Below, in pieces: positions 53,260-63,902 of a DNA stretch of 64,000 bases; the first letter of the stretch is position 1, and every line of letters begins with the position of its first letter. The notes below the pieces were generated by a model that was given only the letters and a program-made list of their open reading frames with translations, was not told the origin of the DNA and ran no database searches. Position numbers and translations under genes: made by a program. The stretch is taken from the NCBI GenBank assembly GCA_964569295.1, contig CAZMVU010000003.1, positions 17,432-81,431 of the forward strand, in the 5' to 3' direction. This DNA comes from CAZMVU01 sp964569295 (GTDB taxonomy: Bacteria > Hydrogenedentota > Hydrogenedentia > Hydrogenedentales > JAGMZX01).

Positions 53260-55917
53260 ATGAAAGCCTTCTATGTCGCCGGCACGCACTGGGACCGCGA
53301 ATGGTACGAGCCGTTCCAGGAATTCCGCATGTGGCTGGTCGAGCTTATCGACGAGTTGCTCGACCTGCTCGAGTCCAGCGATGACTATCCGGTCTTCCAC
53401 CTCGACGGGCAGGCCGTGGTGCTCGAGGACTACCTCGAAATCCGGCCGGAGAATGCGGAACGCCTCGCCGCTTTGCTGAAGGCAGGCCGCCTGGTCGCGG
53501 GACCATGGTACAACCTGCCGGACGAGTGGCTCATCTCGGGCGAGAGCTATGTGCGCAACCTCATGAAGGGCCGGCGCATCTGCCGGGACATGGGCTTCGC
53601 TCCGATGGACTTCCTCTACACGCCGGACCAGTTCGGCCACATCGCCGCGCTGCCGCTAATCGCCAACGGCTTCGGCCTCGACACGGGCATCTGCTGGCGG
53701 GGCAGCCAGAACGAGAACTTCCCCGCGCAGTTTGTCTGGGTTGGGCCGGATGGCTCCCGCATGGTGACCCACAAGCTCATCGACTCCGGCGGCTACGACG
53801 TGTTCGGCTGCAAGGCGCGCCGGCCCATGAAGGAGAAGGACTTCTCCGACGAGAGCTTCAAGGAAATCTTCGATCCCTACTTCCAGGGCGAACGTGAACG
53901 GGCCGAGGCGCCCCTGGCCCTCCTGCTCGACGCCGTCGACCACCAGCGTCCGGACCGCGACATGCCGCGCTTCTTCGAGATGCTGCGCGAGCGCTACCCG
54001 GACGTCGAGTTCATCTGGGGCCGGCTCGACGAATACGGCGCGGAGATGCGGCGCCACGCCGGCAAGCTCCCCGAGCGCACGGGCGAACTGCGCGAACCCT
54101 GCCGCAGCAAGAAACACCTCTACCAGTACCTCATCGTGCACACCATCTCGTCGCGCTATCCCTTGAAGCAACGCAACGACGCGTGCCAGGCCTTGCTCGA
54201 GAAGTGGGCCGAGCCCGCCGCACTCTTCCAGATGATGCATGGTGGCGCGCCGATTCTGAAATACCTCGACCACGCCTGGACTTGGCTCTTGAAGAACCAC
54301 CCGCACGACAGCATCTGCGGATGCAGCATCGACCAGGTGCACAAGGACATGATGTTCCGTTTCGACCAGGCGGAAATGGTGGGGGAGGGCGTGGTGCGGC
54401 GCGCCACGGCCCAGCTCGCCAATGCCTCGGCCGAGGCCGATGACTGGAAGCACCTCGTGCTGCACAATCCGCTGCCGTATCCGCGCACCGAGGTGGTCGA
54501 GTTCGACATTCCGTTCCCGCTGGACTATGCGGAGAAGACAGGCCATCAGTTCAAGGATGCCCTCGAGTCCGCCGAACTGGTCAACACCTTCTACCTGAAG
54601 GATGCCCAGGGAAACCGCGTGCCCTATCAGCATGTGTCCATCGAGCGCCGCGTGATCCACAAGCGCATCAACGACATGGGCCGCAAGACCGTCGGGGGCG
54701 CGGACGTGTACCGCGTGGCGGCGGTGGTCACCCTGCCAGCCGCGGGGCATACCTGCCTCACCGTCGAGGGCACCGACGACGCCACCCGCACCTTCGGCTC
54801 GCTGCGCACCGCACCGCTCACAGCCGAGAACGAGCGCATCCGTATCGAGGTACACCCCAATGGCACGGTCACCCTCACACACCTTGCCAGCGGGAAAGTC
54901 TTCGAGAACCTGTTCACTTACGAGGACAGTGGCGATGCCGGCGACGGCTGGACCCGCGGGCCGCTGGTGAATGACCTTGTGTTCTACGGTCCCGGGGATA
55001 GCGTGGCGGTGGCGGTCGATGAAGACGGCCCGCTACGCACGGTCTTCCGAATCGAGCGCACCTTCCACCTGCCCACCCGTACCGGCAAGGACTCGCACGT
55101 CCGCGCCGAAGAGCGCACGCCCCTGCACGTCATTGATCGGCTGTACGTTGAAAAGCACCGGCCCGGCCTGCGCGTGCGTACCACAATCGAGAACACCATC
55201 CGCGACCACCGGCTGCGCGTGTTGTTCCCGACGCATATCCCGGCGGAGAAATCTTTCGCCGAGACGCCCTTCGCATTCGTCGAGCGCGATATCGCCATTC
55301 CACCGGAGACCGCTACCTGGCAGGAACGGGTGCATCCCGAGACGGCTTTCACCTCCGTGTGCGGTCTCCAGGACGGCAAGGTGGGCCTGGCGCTGCTGGC
55401 GCCTACGGGACTTCATGAGTACGCCGTGACCGAGACGGAAGACCGCAGTCTGGCGCTGACCCTGTTCCGCGCCACGTTGCGCACGGTCATGACCAATGGC
55501 GAACCGGACGGCCAGTTACTCGGCGCGCCCATGCACTTCGACTACACGCTGCTGCCCTTCTCTGGACCGTTGCACCCGGCGGATGCGCTACGCCGCGTGG
55601 CCTCGGACCAGGTGGCTATTCACATACACCAGACCGCGCAGCCCGGACCCGACGTGTCGCATGTGCAGGTCGAGGGCGATGGTGTCGTCGTGACGGCGCT
55701 GAAACCGGCGGCGGACACGGCGGGGGGCGTCATCCGCTTGTGGAACCCCGGCAACACAGCGCAGTCGGCGCGGGTCCACTGCTGCAAACCCGTGAAAACG
55801 GCGCAGCACGTGAATCTGGACGAACAGGTGGGTGCGCCGCTCACCCCGGATAATGCCGGGGCACTCGTCATCGAGATCCCTGCACGCGCCCTGGTTTCCG
55901 TGTTGTTTACGTGGTGA
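53260..55917 (+). CDS. Glycoside hydrolase family 38 alpha-mannosidase
   Basis: 885 aa starting at ATG 53260 (GGGAG about eight nt before). The N-terminal catalytic domain has zinc motif THWDREWYEPF and the nucleophile motif YTPDQFGHIAALP near residue 125; NHPHDSICGCSIDQVHKDM near 350 is another conserved zinc/active-site segment of bacterial GH38 enzymes. The middle-to-end beta domains (from about 500) are complete. It releases alpha-linked mannose from glycans or glycoconjugates, probably in the cytoplasm as no signal peptide is present. Confidence 0.92.
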   Translation: MKAFYVAGTHWDREWYEPFQEFRMWLVELIDELLDLLESSDDYPVFHLDGQAVVLEDYLEIRPENAERLAALLKAGRLVAGPWYNLPDEWLISGESYVRNLMKGRRICRDMGFAPMDFLYTPDQFGHIAALPLIANGFGLDTGICWRGSQNENFPAQFVWVGPDGSRMVTHKLIDSGGYDVFGCKARRPMKEKDFSDESFKEIFDPYFQGERERAEAPLALLLDAVDHQRPDRDMPRFFEMLRERYPDVEFIWGRLDEYGAEMRRHAGKLPERTGELREPCRSKKHLYQYLIVHTISSRYPLKQRNDACQALLEKWAEPAALFQMMHGGAPILKYLDHAWTWLLKNHPHDSICGCSIDQVHKDMMFRFDQAEMVGEGVVRRATAQLANASAEADDWKHLVLHNPLPYPRTEVVEFDIPFPLDYAEKTGHQFKDALESAELVNTFYLKDAQGNRVPYQHVSIERRVIHKRINDMGRKTVGGADVYRVAAVVTLPAAGHTCLTVEGTDDATRTFGSLRTAPLTAENERIRIEVHPNGTVTLTHLASGKVFENLFTYEDSGDAGDGWTRGPLVNDLVFYGPGDSVAVAVDEDGPLRTVFRIERTFHLPTRTGKDSHVRAEERTPLHVIDRLYVEKHRPGLRVRTTIENTIRDHRLRVLFPTHIPAEKSFAETPFAFVERDIAIPPETATWQERVHPETAFTSVCGLQDGKVGLALLAPTGLHEYAVTETEDRSLALTLFRATLRTVMTNGEPDGQLLGAPMHFDYTLLPFSGPLHPADALRRVASDQVAIHIHQTAQPGPDVSHVQVEGDGVVVTALKPAADTAGGVIRLWNPGNTAQSARVHCCKPVKTAQHVNLDEQVGAPLTPDNAGALVIEIPARALVSVLFTW

Positions 55918-56089
55918 CGGCGGCTGCAGCACGGCATGGGCCGAACATCTTGAACTGCGTCCCTGGTGGTCAAGCCGTGGTTTGGCGGGGCATGTTGCCG
56001 GGCCGCGGCCTCCCTGGGTAGTGCCCTGGCCAACATGGCGGCGGCGCCCTCGAGGCGGGTACAATGGCGCTTTCGATGGACTGGCGCTA

Positions 56090-57082
56090 ATGGAACCGGC
56101 GGAAGTTAGCCCGCGAGAGTACACCCGACACGTGATCGACTACACCTGCCCTCACTGCAACACACAACTGAGCGCGCCGGAGCAGTTCGCCGGCGCAGCT
56201 GGCCACTGCCGTGCGTGCGGCAAGCCTATCACCATTCCCGAACAAAGCGGGCATGTGGCCACGCCCGGTCAAGCCGTTGCTGCGCCGGCGCGTCCTGGAC
56301 CGCCGCCGTCCATGCCCAAGTGGCGAATCGTTGCCACGATAATTGTCATTATCGCCTTGCTCGCCCTCTTCGCCCTGATGTTTTTTCAGTGGGTATTGCC
56401 TGCGGCCGACACGTCGGGCACAGCGTTCACCATGGGGTTGCCGTTGCTGATCCTCGGCATGATCGTACTCATCGTCATCATCGCGCTTATTGCACGCCGC
56501 CGCATGCCCACGGGCCGGTTTGTCTGGCTTGAGGACGGCGCCCCGCCCGACACCGGCGGGCCCTGGCAGTACTGGGGCGAGAAACAAATGCTCGCGTGTC
56601 CCCACTGCGGGGAAAAACTCGACGCGGCGGCACTGGCGGGCGACGTGCAAAATGTCATTGCTCAAATCGGCGCCAATACCACCCCCGTGCGCCGCCATAC
56701 CTGCCCCCAGTGCCAAGCGCGTTGGGAATCGCGCCTCAGCGATCGGCCGGTGGACTACCGCGCGCGCGTCCCGAAAGTGCATTACGACTGGCGGCCTGTT
56801 TCCGGTTATGCGGCCACCGGCCCCCCGCAACACGCGCGAAAGACAACGGAAGCGGCGCAACAGCAGCCGGACCAGCGCACTGAAGCCAGGCGCATCCTCC
56901 AGCACTACCTGCGTGAAGCCCAGCAACAGGGTGCCGGCACGCGCGAAGAGCAAGTACGCCGCGCTGAGCAGCAGACCCTGCGCGTGCTTATGAACCGGCA
57001 CAGCCTCGCGCCCGATGAAGCCGCACGGCTGCTCGAGCAGGCAAAACGCATACTCCAAGGACAATCGCCGCCGCCGGCCTGA
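56090..57082 (+). CDS. Membrane protein with two zinc-ribbon segments, function unknown
   Basis: About 330 aa from the ATG at 56090. Zinc ribbon 1: YTCPHCNTQLSAPEQFAGAAGHCRACGK (C-x2-C, C-x2-C) near residue 20. Two hydrophobic helices lie at about 83-106 and 117-138. Ribbon 2 is split: LACPHCGEKL near 168 and HTCPQCQARW near 205. The C-terminal about 90 residues are Gln/Arg/Glu-rich and helical. Such zinc-ribbon plus membrane-helix proteins are frequent in Planctomycetes-like genomes, with no known role. It probably sits in the membrane with ribbons on the cytoplasmic side. Confidence 0.75.
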   Translation: MEPAEVSPREYTRHVIDYTCPHCNTQLSAPEQFAGAAGHCRACGKPITIPEQSGHVATPGQAVAAPARPGPPPSMPKWRIVATIIVIIALLALFALMFFQWVLPAADTSGTAFTMGLPLLILGMIVLIVIIALIARRRMPTGRFVWLEDGAPPDTGGPWQYWGEKQMLACPHCGEKLDAAALAGDVQNVIAQIGANTTPVRRHTCPQCQARWESRLSDRPVDYRARVPKVHYDWRPVSGYAATGPPQHARKTTEAAQQQPDQRTEARRILQHYLREAQQQGAGTREEQVRRAEQQTLRVLMNRHSLAPDEAARLLEQAKRILQGQSPPPA

Positions 57083-57098
57083 TTGTTTTTCAGCCTCA

Positions 57099-57350
57099 TT
57101 ACGCAGTCGCACTGCATAAAAGAATTGTCTGGAAAGCTTCGCTCTTGCACAAAAGGCAGCAAGGAAGATGACCGGGCCTATGCGCAGGCGCGCGAATTCT
57201 TTCGATGGGGAATCCGCGCGCCGTGAAATACATCATGCGCCGGGTGCCGCCCATGTCAAGGCAGGCGGTGTTGCGCATGTGGCCATTGAAATCGAGGTCG
57301 CCCCAGCCGGCCTGGAACGTGCGTTCGAAGGCGTCCATGACCGGAGTCAC
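57099..57350 (-). pseudogene. Truncated acyl-CoA thioesterase (hotdog fold) fragment
   Basis: Starts at GTG overlapping the leuS stop (GTGA). The first about 50 residues (FERTFQAGWGDLDFNGHMRNTACLDMGGTRRMMYFTARGFPIE) are a good 4HBT/YbgC-type thioesterase start, with the DxxGHxxN active-site loop intact. After residue 50 the sequence turns into unrelated Arg/Pro/Cys-rich residues and stops at 83, while family members run to about 130-150. The 3' part seems deleted up to the adjacent zinc-ribbon gene. Probably not a functional enzyme. Confidence 0.7.
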
Positions 57351-59875
57351 TTCGCGATGAGGTTGACCATCTTGCCCGGCACGTAGATTTCCTTCACGAT
57401 CTGCTTGCCCTCGATATACTTTGCCACTTTGGGCTCGGCCTTCGCCGCTTCGAGGACGGCCTCCTTGCCGGCATCGGCGGGCACGGTGATGACCGCCCGC
57501 ATCTTGCCCATGACCTGCACGGGCACCTCGAGGGTGTCTTCGACCAGCAAGGATGCATCCACTTCCGGCCAGGGCTCATACGCCAGGGTGTCGTTGTGGC
57601 CGAGGCGCTCCCACAGTTCTTCGGCCATGTGCGGTGCGAAGGGCGCCAAGGTGAGCACGAAGCGCTCGCAGTCCGCCTTGTTCACCTTGTCCACCTTGTG
57701 CGCCGCGTTGACGAACTCCATCATCCGCGCGATGGCCGTGTTGAACGAGAGGTGCTCGATGTCCTTGCCGACGGCATCGAGCGTCTTGTGCGAGAGCCGG
57801 GTTATATTCTCATCGCCGCTGCTGTCCACGATACCGGCCTGTAAAGTGTTGTTGTCGCCGATGAAGAGCCCCCACGTACGGCGCAGGAACCGGTGTACGC
57901 CCTGCACGCCCTCATCGGTCCATGGTTTTTCCCGGTCGAGTGGCCCCATGAACATCTCGTAGAGGCGCATCGCATCGGCGCCGTAAGTCTCGATAACATC
58001 GTCGGGGTTCACCACGTTGTACCGCGATTTCGACATCTTCTCGACCTGGGTCTCCACCGGCGTACCGCTTTCCTTGACGAACCACTGGTCGCCGCCGCGC
58101 CGCTCGACTTCATGGGGGTAGTAGTACTTTCCGTTCTTGTCGCGGTAGGAGTAAGCGAGGATCATGCCCTGGTTGAAGAGCTTCGTGAAGGGCTCCTTGC
58201 ACGACACGTAGCCCGCATCGTAGAGCACCTTATGCCAGAAGCGGGAGTAGAGCAGGTGGAGCACGGCGTGTTCCGCGCCGCCGACGTAGAGGTCCACGGG
58301 CATCCAGTATGCTTCGGCCTCCTTCGACCATGCGGCCGCGTCGTTGTTTGGATCGCAGAAGCGCAAGAAATACCAGCACGAGCCTGCCCACTGCGGCATG
58401 GTGTTCGTCTCGCGCTGCACCGGTTCGCCCGTTTCCGGGTCCTTGGTGTTCACCCAGTCTTTGGCGCGGGCAAGCGGGGGGCGCCCATCTGCCGTTGGTT
58501 TGTATTCATCCAACTCCGGCAGCAGCACGGGCAGGTCTTTCATGGGCACGCACCGCACGCTGCCATCTTGCCGGCGGATAATGGGGAAGGGCTCGCCCCA
58601 GTAGCGCTGGCGCGAGAAGAGCCAGTCGCGCAGCTTGAAGTTTACCGTGCCCTTGCCCAGACCCTGTTCCTCGAGCCATGCGGTGATCTTCACTTTTGCC
58701 TCGGGCACATTGAGCCCGTCGATAAGCGGGGAGTTCACGAGCACGCCGTCGCCGGTGTACGCTTCCTTCTCGATGTCGCCGCCGGAGATCACCTCGACAA
58801 TCGGCAGATCGAACTTCTTGGCGAATTCATAATCGCGTTCGTCGTGGGCCGGCACCGCCATAATCGCGCCGTAGCCATATTCCGCGAGCACGTAGTCGGC
58901 CGTCCAGATGGGGACTTCTTCGCCGTTCACCGGATTGACGGCGAAGGCCCCGGTGAACACGCCCGTCTTGTCGCGTTCGTCGGCCATACGGTCCTGGGCG
59001 CTCTTCTTCTCGGCCGCCGCGAGATACGCCGCCACGTCCGCCTTCTGTTCCGCGCTCGTGATCGCCATGGTGAGCGGATGCTCCGGCGCCAGCACACAGT
59101 AGGTCGCGCCGAAGAGGGTGTCGGGCCGGGTGGTGAACACGGTGAACTTCTCACCCGAGCCCGCCACGGTGAACTCGACGTCCGCGCCCTCGCTGCGGCC
59201 GATCCATTCGCGCTGCATCGCTTTGATGCCCTCGGGCCAATCGAGGCCATCGAGATCCTTGAGCAGGCGCTCGGCATACTCGGTGATTTTCAGCATCCAC
59301 TGGCGCATCATGCGCCGTTCGACAGGGTCGCCGGTCTCGACGTACTTGCCGTCTTTCACTTCCTCGTTGGCGAGCACGGTGGCAAGCGCGGGGCACCAGT
59401 TCACCGGCGCCTCGACCTCGTAGGCCAGACCGCGGTCGAAGAGCACGGTGAAAATCCACTGGGTCCACTTGTAGTAGTGCGGGTCCGTGGTGTTGATCTC
59501 GCGGTCCCAGTCGTAGGAAAGGCCGATGGCCTGAATCTGGCGGCGGAAGACGTCGCAGTTCTGGTTGGTAACCTCGGCCGGGTGTTCGCCCGTGCGCACG
59601 GCGTGGCGCTCGGCGGGCAGGCCGAAGGCGTCCCACCCCATGGGGTGCAGCACGTTGAAGCCCTTCATGCGCTTGTACCGCGCCACGATATCCGTGGCGG
59701 TGTAGCCTTCCGGGTGGCCGACGTGCAGACCCGCGCCGCTCGGATAGGGGAACATGTCCAACACGTAATACTTCGGCTTCGACGTGTCGAGCTCGGTCTT
59801 GAAGGTCTTGTTCTCTAGCCAGAACGCCTGCCACTTCTGTTCGATTGCCTTGTGCTCATACTTGCCGCTGGCCAT
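57347..59875 (-). CDS. leuS: Leucyl-tRNA synthetase
   Basis: 842 aa from the ATG at 59875. Class I synthetase motifs: HIGH-equivalent in [19 protein letters not shown] near residue 42, KMSKS in [20 protein letters not shown] near 620. The CP1 editing domain (about 225-420) includes [22 protein letters not shown] and [13 protein letters not shown], needed to clear mischarged isoleucine/norvaline. The C-terminal anticodon-binding and tRNA-binding parts are complete. Catalyses charging of tRNA-Leu. Downstream it couples to a thioesterase remnant. Confidence 0.96.
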   Translation of the reverse strand: MASGKYEHKAIEQKWQAFWLENKTFKTELDTSKPKYYVLDMFPYPSGAGLHVGHPEGYTATDIVARYKRMKGFNVLHPMGWDAFGLPAERHAVRTGEHPAEVTNQNCDVFRRQIQAIGLSYDWDREINTTDPHYYKWTQWIFTVLFDRGLAYEVEAPVNWCPALATVLANEEVKDGKYVETGDPVERRMMRQWMLKITEYAERLLKDLDGLDWPEGIKAMQREWIGRSEGADVEFTVAGSGEKFTVFTTRPDTLFGATYCVLAPEHPLTMAITSAEQKADVAAYLAAAEKKSAQDRMADERDKTGVFTGAFAVNPVNGEEVPIWTADYVLAEYGYGAIMAVPAHDERDYEFAKKFDLPIVEVISGGDIEKEAYTGDGVLVNSPLIDGLNVPEAKVKITAWLEEQGLGKGTVNFKLRDWLFSRQRYWGEPFPIIRRQDGSVRCVPMKDLPVLLPELDEYKPTADGRPPLARAKDWVNTKDPETGEPVQRETNTMPQWAGSCWYFLRFCDPNNDAAAWSKEAEAYWMPVDLYVGGAEHAVLHLLYSRFWHKVLYDAGYVSCKEPFTKLFNQGMILAYSYRDKNGKYYYPHEVERRGGDQWFVKESGTPVETQVEKMSKSRYNVVNPDDVIETYGADAMRLYEMFMGPLDREKPWTDEGVQGVHRFLRRTWGLFIGDNNTLQAGIVDSSGDENITRLSHKTLDAVGKDIEHLSFNTAIARMMEFVNAAHKVDKVNKADCERFVLTLAPFAPHMAEELWERLGHNDTLAYEPWPEVDASLLVEDTLEVPVQVMGKMRAVITVPADAGKEAVLEAAKAEPKVAKYIEGKQIVKEIYVPGKMVNLIAK

Positions 59876-59965
59876 GGGAGATACACCTCGCTTGTGCAAA
59901 AACATCGGATGAAAGGCCAGATGGTACCACACGCGGCCGGACCGGTGCACGGGGGAAGGGAAGAG

Positions 59966-59987
59966 TTTTCACCACGGAGACACAGAG
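59966..59987 (+). repeat. ACGGAGACACAGAG-type dispersed sequence
   Basis: TTCACCACGGAGACACAGAG (59968-59987) resembles a noncoding sequence recalled from many environmental bacterial genomes. It lies in the 265-nt leader between leuS and the aldo/keto reductase. There is no second copy here. Confidence 0.35.
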
Positions 59988-60013
59988 AAGAGAAGAGGAG
60001 ATATGAAAAGAAT

Positions 60014-60039
60014 GGGAGGGCGAGCGTCCCCCGAGCCGT
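60014..60039 (+). repeat. Dispersed repeat, copy 2
   Basis: GGGAGGGCGAGCGTCCC followed by CCGAGCCGTA is nearly identical to the copy at 25765-25791, 34 kb away; it again lies in a noncoding spacer. Confidence 0.6.
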
Positions 60040-60140
60040 AAACCCGAAGTTGCCCCGTTACGCCGCAAACGGCGGCACTTTTTTTGCACGCTTGCTGTCA
60101 GGCATCATGGGAACCGCAAACACAATGGAGGACGATCACC

Positions 60141-61127
<987 letters not shown>

Positions 61128-61283
61128 GCCAGGACAAACTCGTGGCCGGAACCTGTTCGGTGAGACAACATGTGCTAACATAAAAGCTGGCGGGGATACG
61201 AAGGTGACGAGAAATCAATGGCGGGTCGGGCATGTCTCGCTGCATGCATTGGGCGTGCAGCGCCGAGTTACAGGGAAACCCCT

Positions 61284-63902
61284 ATGCATATGCGATCACA
61301 TGTGGGCATTGTAATGTCCCTATTGACCCTGGTTCTTGCGGGAGGCGCCTTTGCACTGGCACCTCCATATGCCCGCACGGCGGCGGATTCGTGCGCACCG
61401 CCATGCGACGTGGCCTGCGAGGACCCCGGTTTCGAGGCGGGCATGGAGGTGGTGTTGCGCAAGGCCTATGAGGCCGTGTTGCCACTCATAGATCCGAACC
61501 TCGATGTCGACTCCACTGATTTGGATGAAAACGGCATCCCCGAGGTGGCTCATGCGCGTCTCATGGATACGATTCTCGCGGATGTGGACAACCCGGTGTA
61601 TTGCTGTGTGCGCGCGTCGTGGAATTTCAATATCGCACCGGCCGATGCCTATGTCGAAGAGCTCAAAGCTATCGAGTTCAGCCAGATCCTCTTCTACTTC
61701 GTGACCGAAAAGGAGATGGAGCGGCTCATTACTGGCCTGGCCACGCTTGGTGACCCCGAATCGATCAACGCGCTGCTCGGGCTTCTACGGGAAGCGGCCC
61801 CAACCTTGCCGTTGCCCGACCTCGAAAAATTCGACCGGTCTGCCGCGGCCTACCTCGCATCCGAGGGCGATGCCGATCGGGATGCCGTGTGTAACCGCGG
61901 CGAGTACAACGGCCACGTGAGCATGGTGCCCGACGACTTTGACGACTTCGTGGCCGCCGCACTCGACGATACGATGACCACGGACGGCGGCGGGTGTCCG
62001 GCAGAGTGCCCCGACTTCAACCTCGATGTCGGCGGTGAGGGTGAAGGAGAGGGCGAGACCATCGGCTGTCCGGGGCTGTGCGAGCACGATTTCGATCTCG
62101 GCTGTCCGGAAAACGGCGACAGCCCGGTGGCGAACTGGTGGGCGGGCACAGGCAAGACCGATGTCACCTTTATCGCCTTCGGCGACTGCCAGATTCCCAG
62201 CGGCGCGGCCGACCGCAACGCGCTGAATGTGCGCGCCTTGAACGCGGCGGAAAGTCTGCTTTCGTGGAACGAGCCGCCGTTCTGGGTGGACCAGCCGGTC
62301 AGCCGCGTGCGCGGCGTGATCATCGCCGGCGATATCTCGAATGACGGCCGCGACGGACGCTACTATTCCGCCAACGACCTTGGTGAGTTCATCACCTACT
62401 ATGGCCTATGCGGCAACGACGGCGGGCTACTCGATCTGCCCGTCTACGAAGGCTACGGCAACCACGACTACTTCACCTATGATCACGTGGGCTACCGTGT
62501 GGACGAGGAACATCCCGTTGCGGACAGCGTGGCCAAGCGCAATCCCTACCGGCCGGGCCTGCTTAATACCGCGCCGGAGATGGATGGGCATTACTCGTGG
62601 GAGTGGGACAACATCCACTTTGTGCAAGTGAACCTGTGTCCGTCGGATGTGGTGCCCGAAACCGAAGTGCCCGGCGCCCTTGACCCACGTAACGCGCTCA
62701 CTTTCCTCGAAGACGACCTCGCCACACACGTGCGCGGCACGGACAAGCGGGTCGTCATAATCGCGCATTACGGCTTCTACTCCACGTGGGACTTCAACGG
62801 CTGGTGGACCGAGCAGGAAGCGCAGGACTACTTGAACGTCATCGCCGAGTACGACGTTATTGCGCACATCCACGGCCACGCCCACAATAGCGGTTACTAC
62901 AACTGGAACGGCCTCGATGTGTTCAACGTGGGCAGCCCGTACTACGCTACCCCACGCTGGAACCCCGACGGACGCGGCCGGTTCACCGTGTTCCGCATCA
63001 CCGACGACACCATGTATGTGGGCGATGCCGCCTGGAATCCAAGCCAGCCCGAGAGCGACATCCGGTTCCCTGCACGCTGGTCCAAAGTGATCGCGTTACA
63101 GGCGCCCGGGGAAGGCGAAGGGGAAGGCGAAGGCGAAGGGGAAGGGGATTCGTGTGGCGCCGATGACCCGCGTGTTGGCTGGGAGGTCCACTTGTCTGCA
63201 TTGGCCCATGGCGTGTCGGGCACAGCGCGAATCATCGACAACTGCACCATCGTCATCGAGAACTTCAATTACGATGGTGAAGGCACTGAGGTGCGTGTGG
63301 TCGGCGCAGCTGATCAGACCTTCGCAGACTATACCGTGCTTTCTGGTAACCTGCTGCGTGACAGGCCGTACCTGAACGAAACCCTGGAACTCACATTGCC
63401 GCCCGACGTTACCCTCGAACAGATTCCCTGGATCAGCATCTGGTCTGTGCCTGCCGGCGCCAGTTTCGGCGAGGGCATGTTCGCGCCGCCCGCCGCGGAA
63501 GGCGAAGGCGAAGGCGAAGGCGAAGGCGAAGGCGAAGGCGAAGGCGAAGGCGAAGGGGACTACTGTGATAGGGCGTATCACACGGCAGACCAGAATGAAG
63601 ACAATGAAATAAGCCTGTCCGAGTTGCTGCGTGTGATCCAGTTTTTCAACAGCGGCGGCTTCCATTGCGCGGCCTCGCCCACTGCCACGGAAGACGGTTT
63701 TGTGCCAGGCCCCGGCACGGCGCGAGAATGCTGTTCGCATCACAGCGACTACAATCCGGAGCGCACGCCCAATTGGGGCATCGACCTGACCGAGCTGCTG
63801 CGCCTTATTCAGTTCTTCAACAGCGACGGCTACGTGGCCTGTCCCCAACGCAGCACGGAAGATGGTTTCTGTGTGCCGGCGCCCATCGGGCCGGCCCACT
63901 AG
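61284..63902 (+). CDS. Exported metallophosphatase with DM13 domain and dockerin-like C-terminal repeats
   Basis: About 872 aa from the ATG at 61284 (61290 also possible). A signal peptide (SLLTLVLAGGAFA) is followed by a Cys-containing N-terminal domain to about 250 with no family recognised. A calcineurin-like phosphoesterase spans about 290-600: FGDCQIP, IAGDIS, GYGNHDYF, IIAHYG, HIHGHAHNSG. A (Glu-Gly)n linker, a DM13 domain (about 625-735, HGVSGTARIIDNCTIVIENFNYDGEGTEV), a longer (Glu-Gly)n linker, and two modules with ISLSELLRVIQFFNSGGFHC and IDLTELLRLIQFFNSDGYVAC follow. The first module has an EF-hand-like loop DQNEDNEISLSE. It is probably cell-surface attached or secreted. Confidence 0.85.
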   Translation: MHMRSHVGIVMSLLTLVLAGGAFALAPPYARTAADSCAPPCDVACEDPGFEAGMEVVLRKAYEAVLPLIDPNLDVDSTDLDENGIPEVAHARLMDTILADVDNPVYCCVRASWNFNIAPADAYVEELKAIEFSQILFYFVTEKEMERLITGLATLGDPESINALLGLLREAAPTLPLPDLEKFDRSAAAYLASEGDADRDAVCNRGEYNGHVSMVPDDFDDFVAAALDDTMTTDGGGCPAECPDFNLDVGGEGEGEGETIGCPGLCEHDFDLGCPENGDSPVANWWAGTGKTDVTFIAFGDCQIPSGAADRNALNVRALNAAESLLSWNEPPFWVDQPVSRVRGVIIAGDISNDGRDGRYYSANDLGEFITYYGLCGNDGGLLDLPVYEGYGNHDYFTYDHVGYRVDEEHPVADSVAKRNPYRPGLLNTAPEMDGHYSWEWDNIHFVQVNLCPSDVVPETEVPGALDPRNALTFLEDDLATHVRGTDKRVVIIAHYGFYSTWDFNGWWTEQEAQDYLNVIAEYDVIAHIHGHAHNSGYYNWNGLDVFNVGSPYYATPRWNPDGRGRFTVFRITDDTMYVGDAAWNPSQPESDIRFPARWSKVIALQAPGEGEGEGEGEGEGDSCGADDPRVGWEVHLSALAHGVSGTARIIDNCTIVIENFNYDGEGTEVRVVGAADQTFADYTVLSGNLLRDRPYLNETLELTLPPDVTLEQIPWISIWSVPAGASFGEGMFAPPAAEGEGEGEGEGEGEGEGEGEGDYCDRAYHTADQNEDNEISLSELLRVIQFFNSGGFHCAASPTATEDGFVPGPGTARECCSHHSDYNPERTPNWGIDLTELLRLIQFFNSDGYVACPQRSTEDGFCVPAPIGPAH
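63108..63147 (+). repeat. GGCGAA-type hexamer repeat encoding a (Glu-Gly)n linker, first
   Basis: About 40 bp of GAAGGC/GAAGGG hexamers encode alternating Gly and Glu between the phosphatase and DM13 domains. A shorter related tract lies at 62031-62057. Confidence 0.8.
63498..63558 (+). repeat. GGCGAA hexamer repeat encoding a (Glu-Gly)n linker, second
   Basis: About ten near-perfect copies of a 6-bp unit (GAAGGC) encode the linker between the DM13 domain and the dockerin-like modules. Because the unit is 6 bp, slippage changes linker length but keeps the frame. Confidence 0.9.

Noticed and set aside
57893..59818. 641-aa plus-strand open frame across leuS
   Set aside because: Antisense shadow of leucyl-tRNA synthetase.
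63498..63558. Possible CRISPR-like repeat array
   Set aside because: Six-base units without spacers, lying in frame inside a protein gene.
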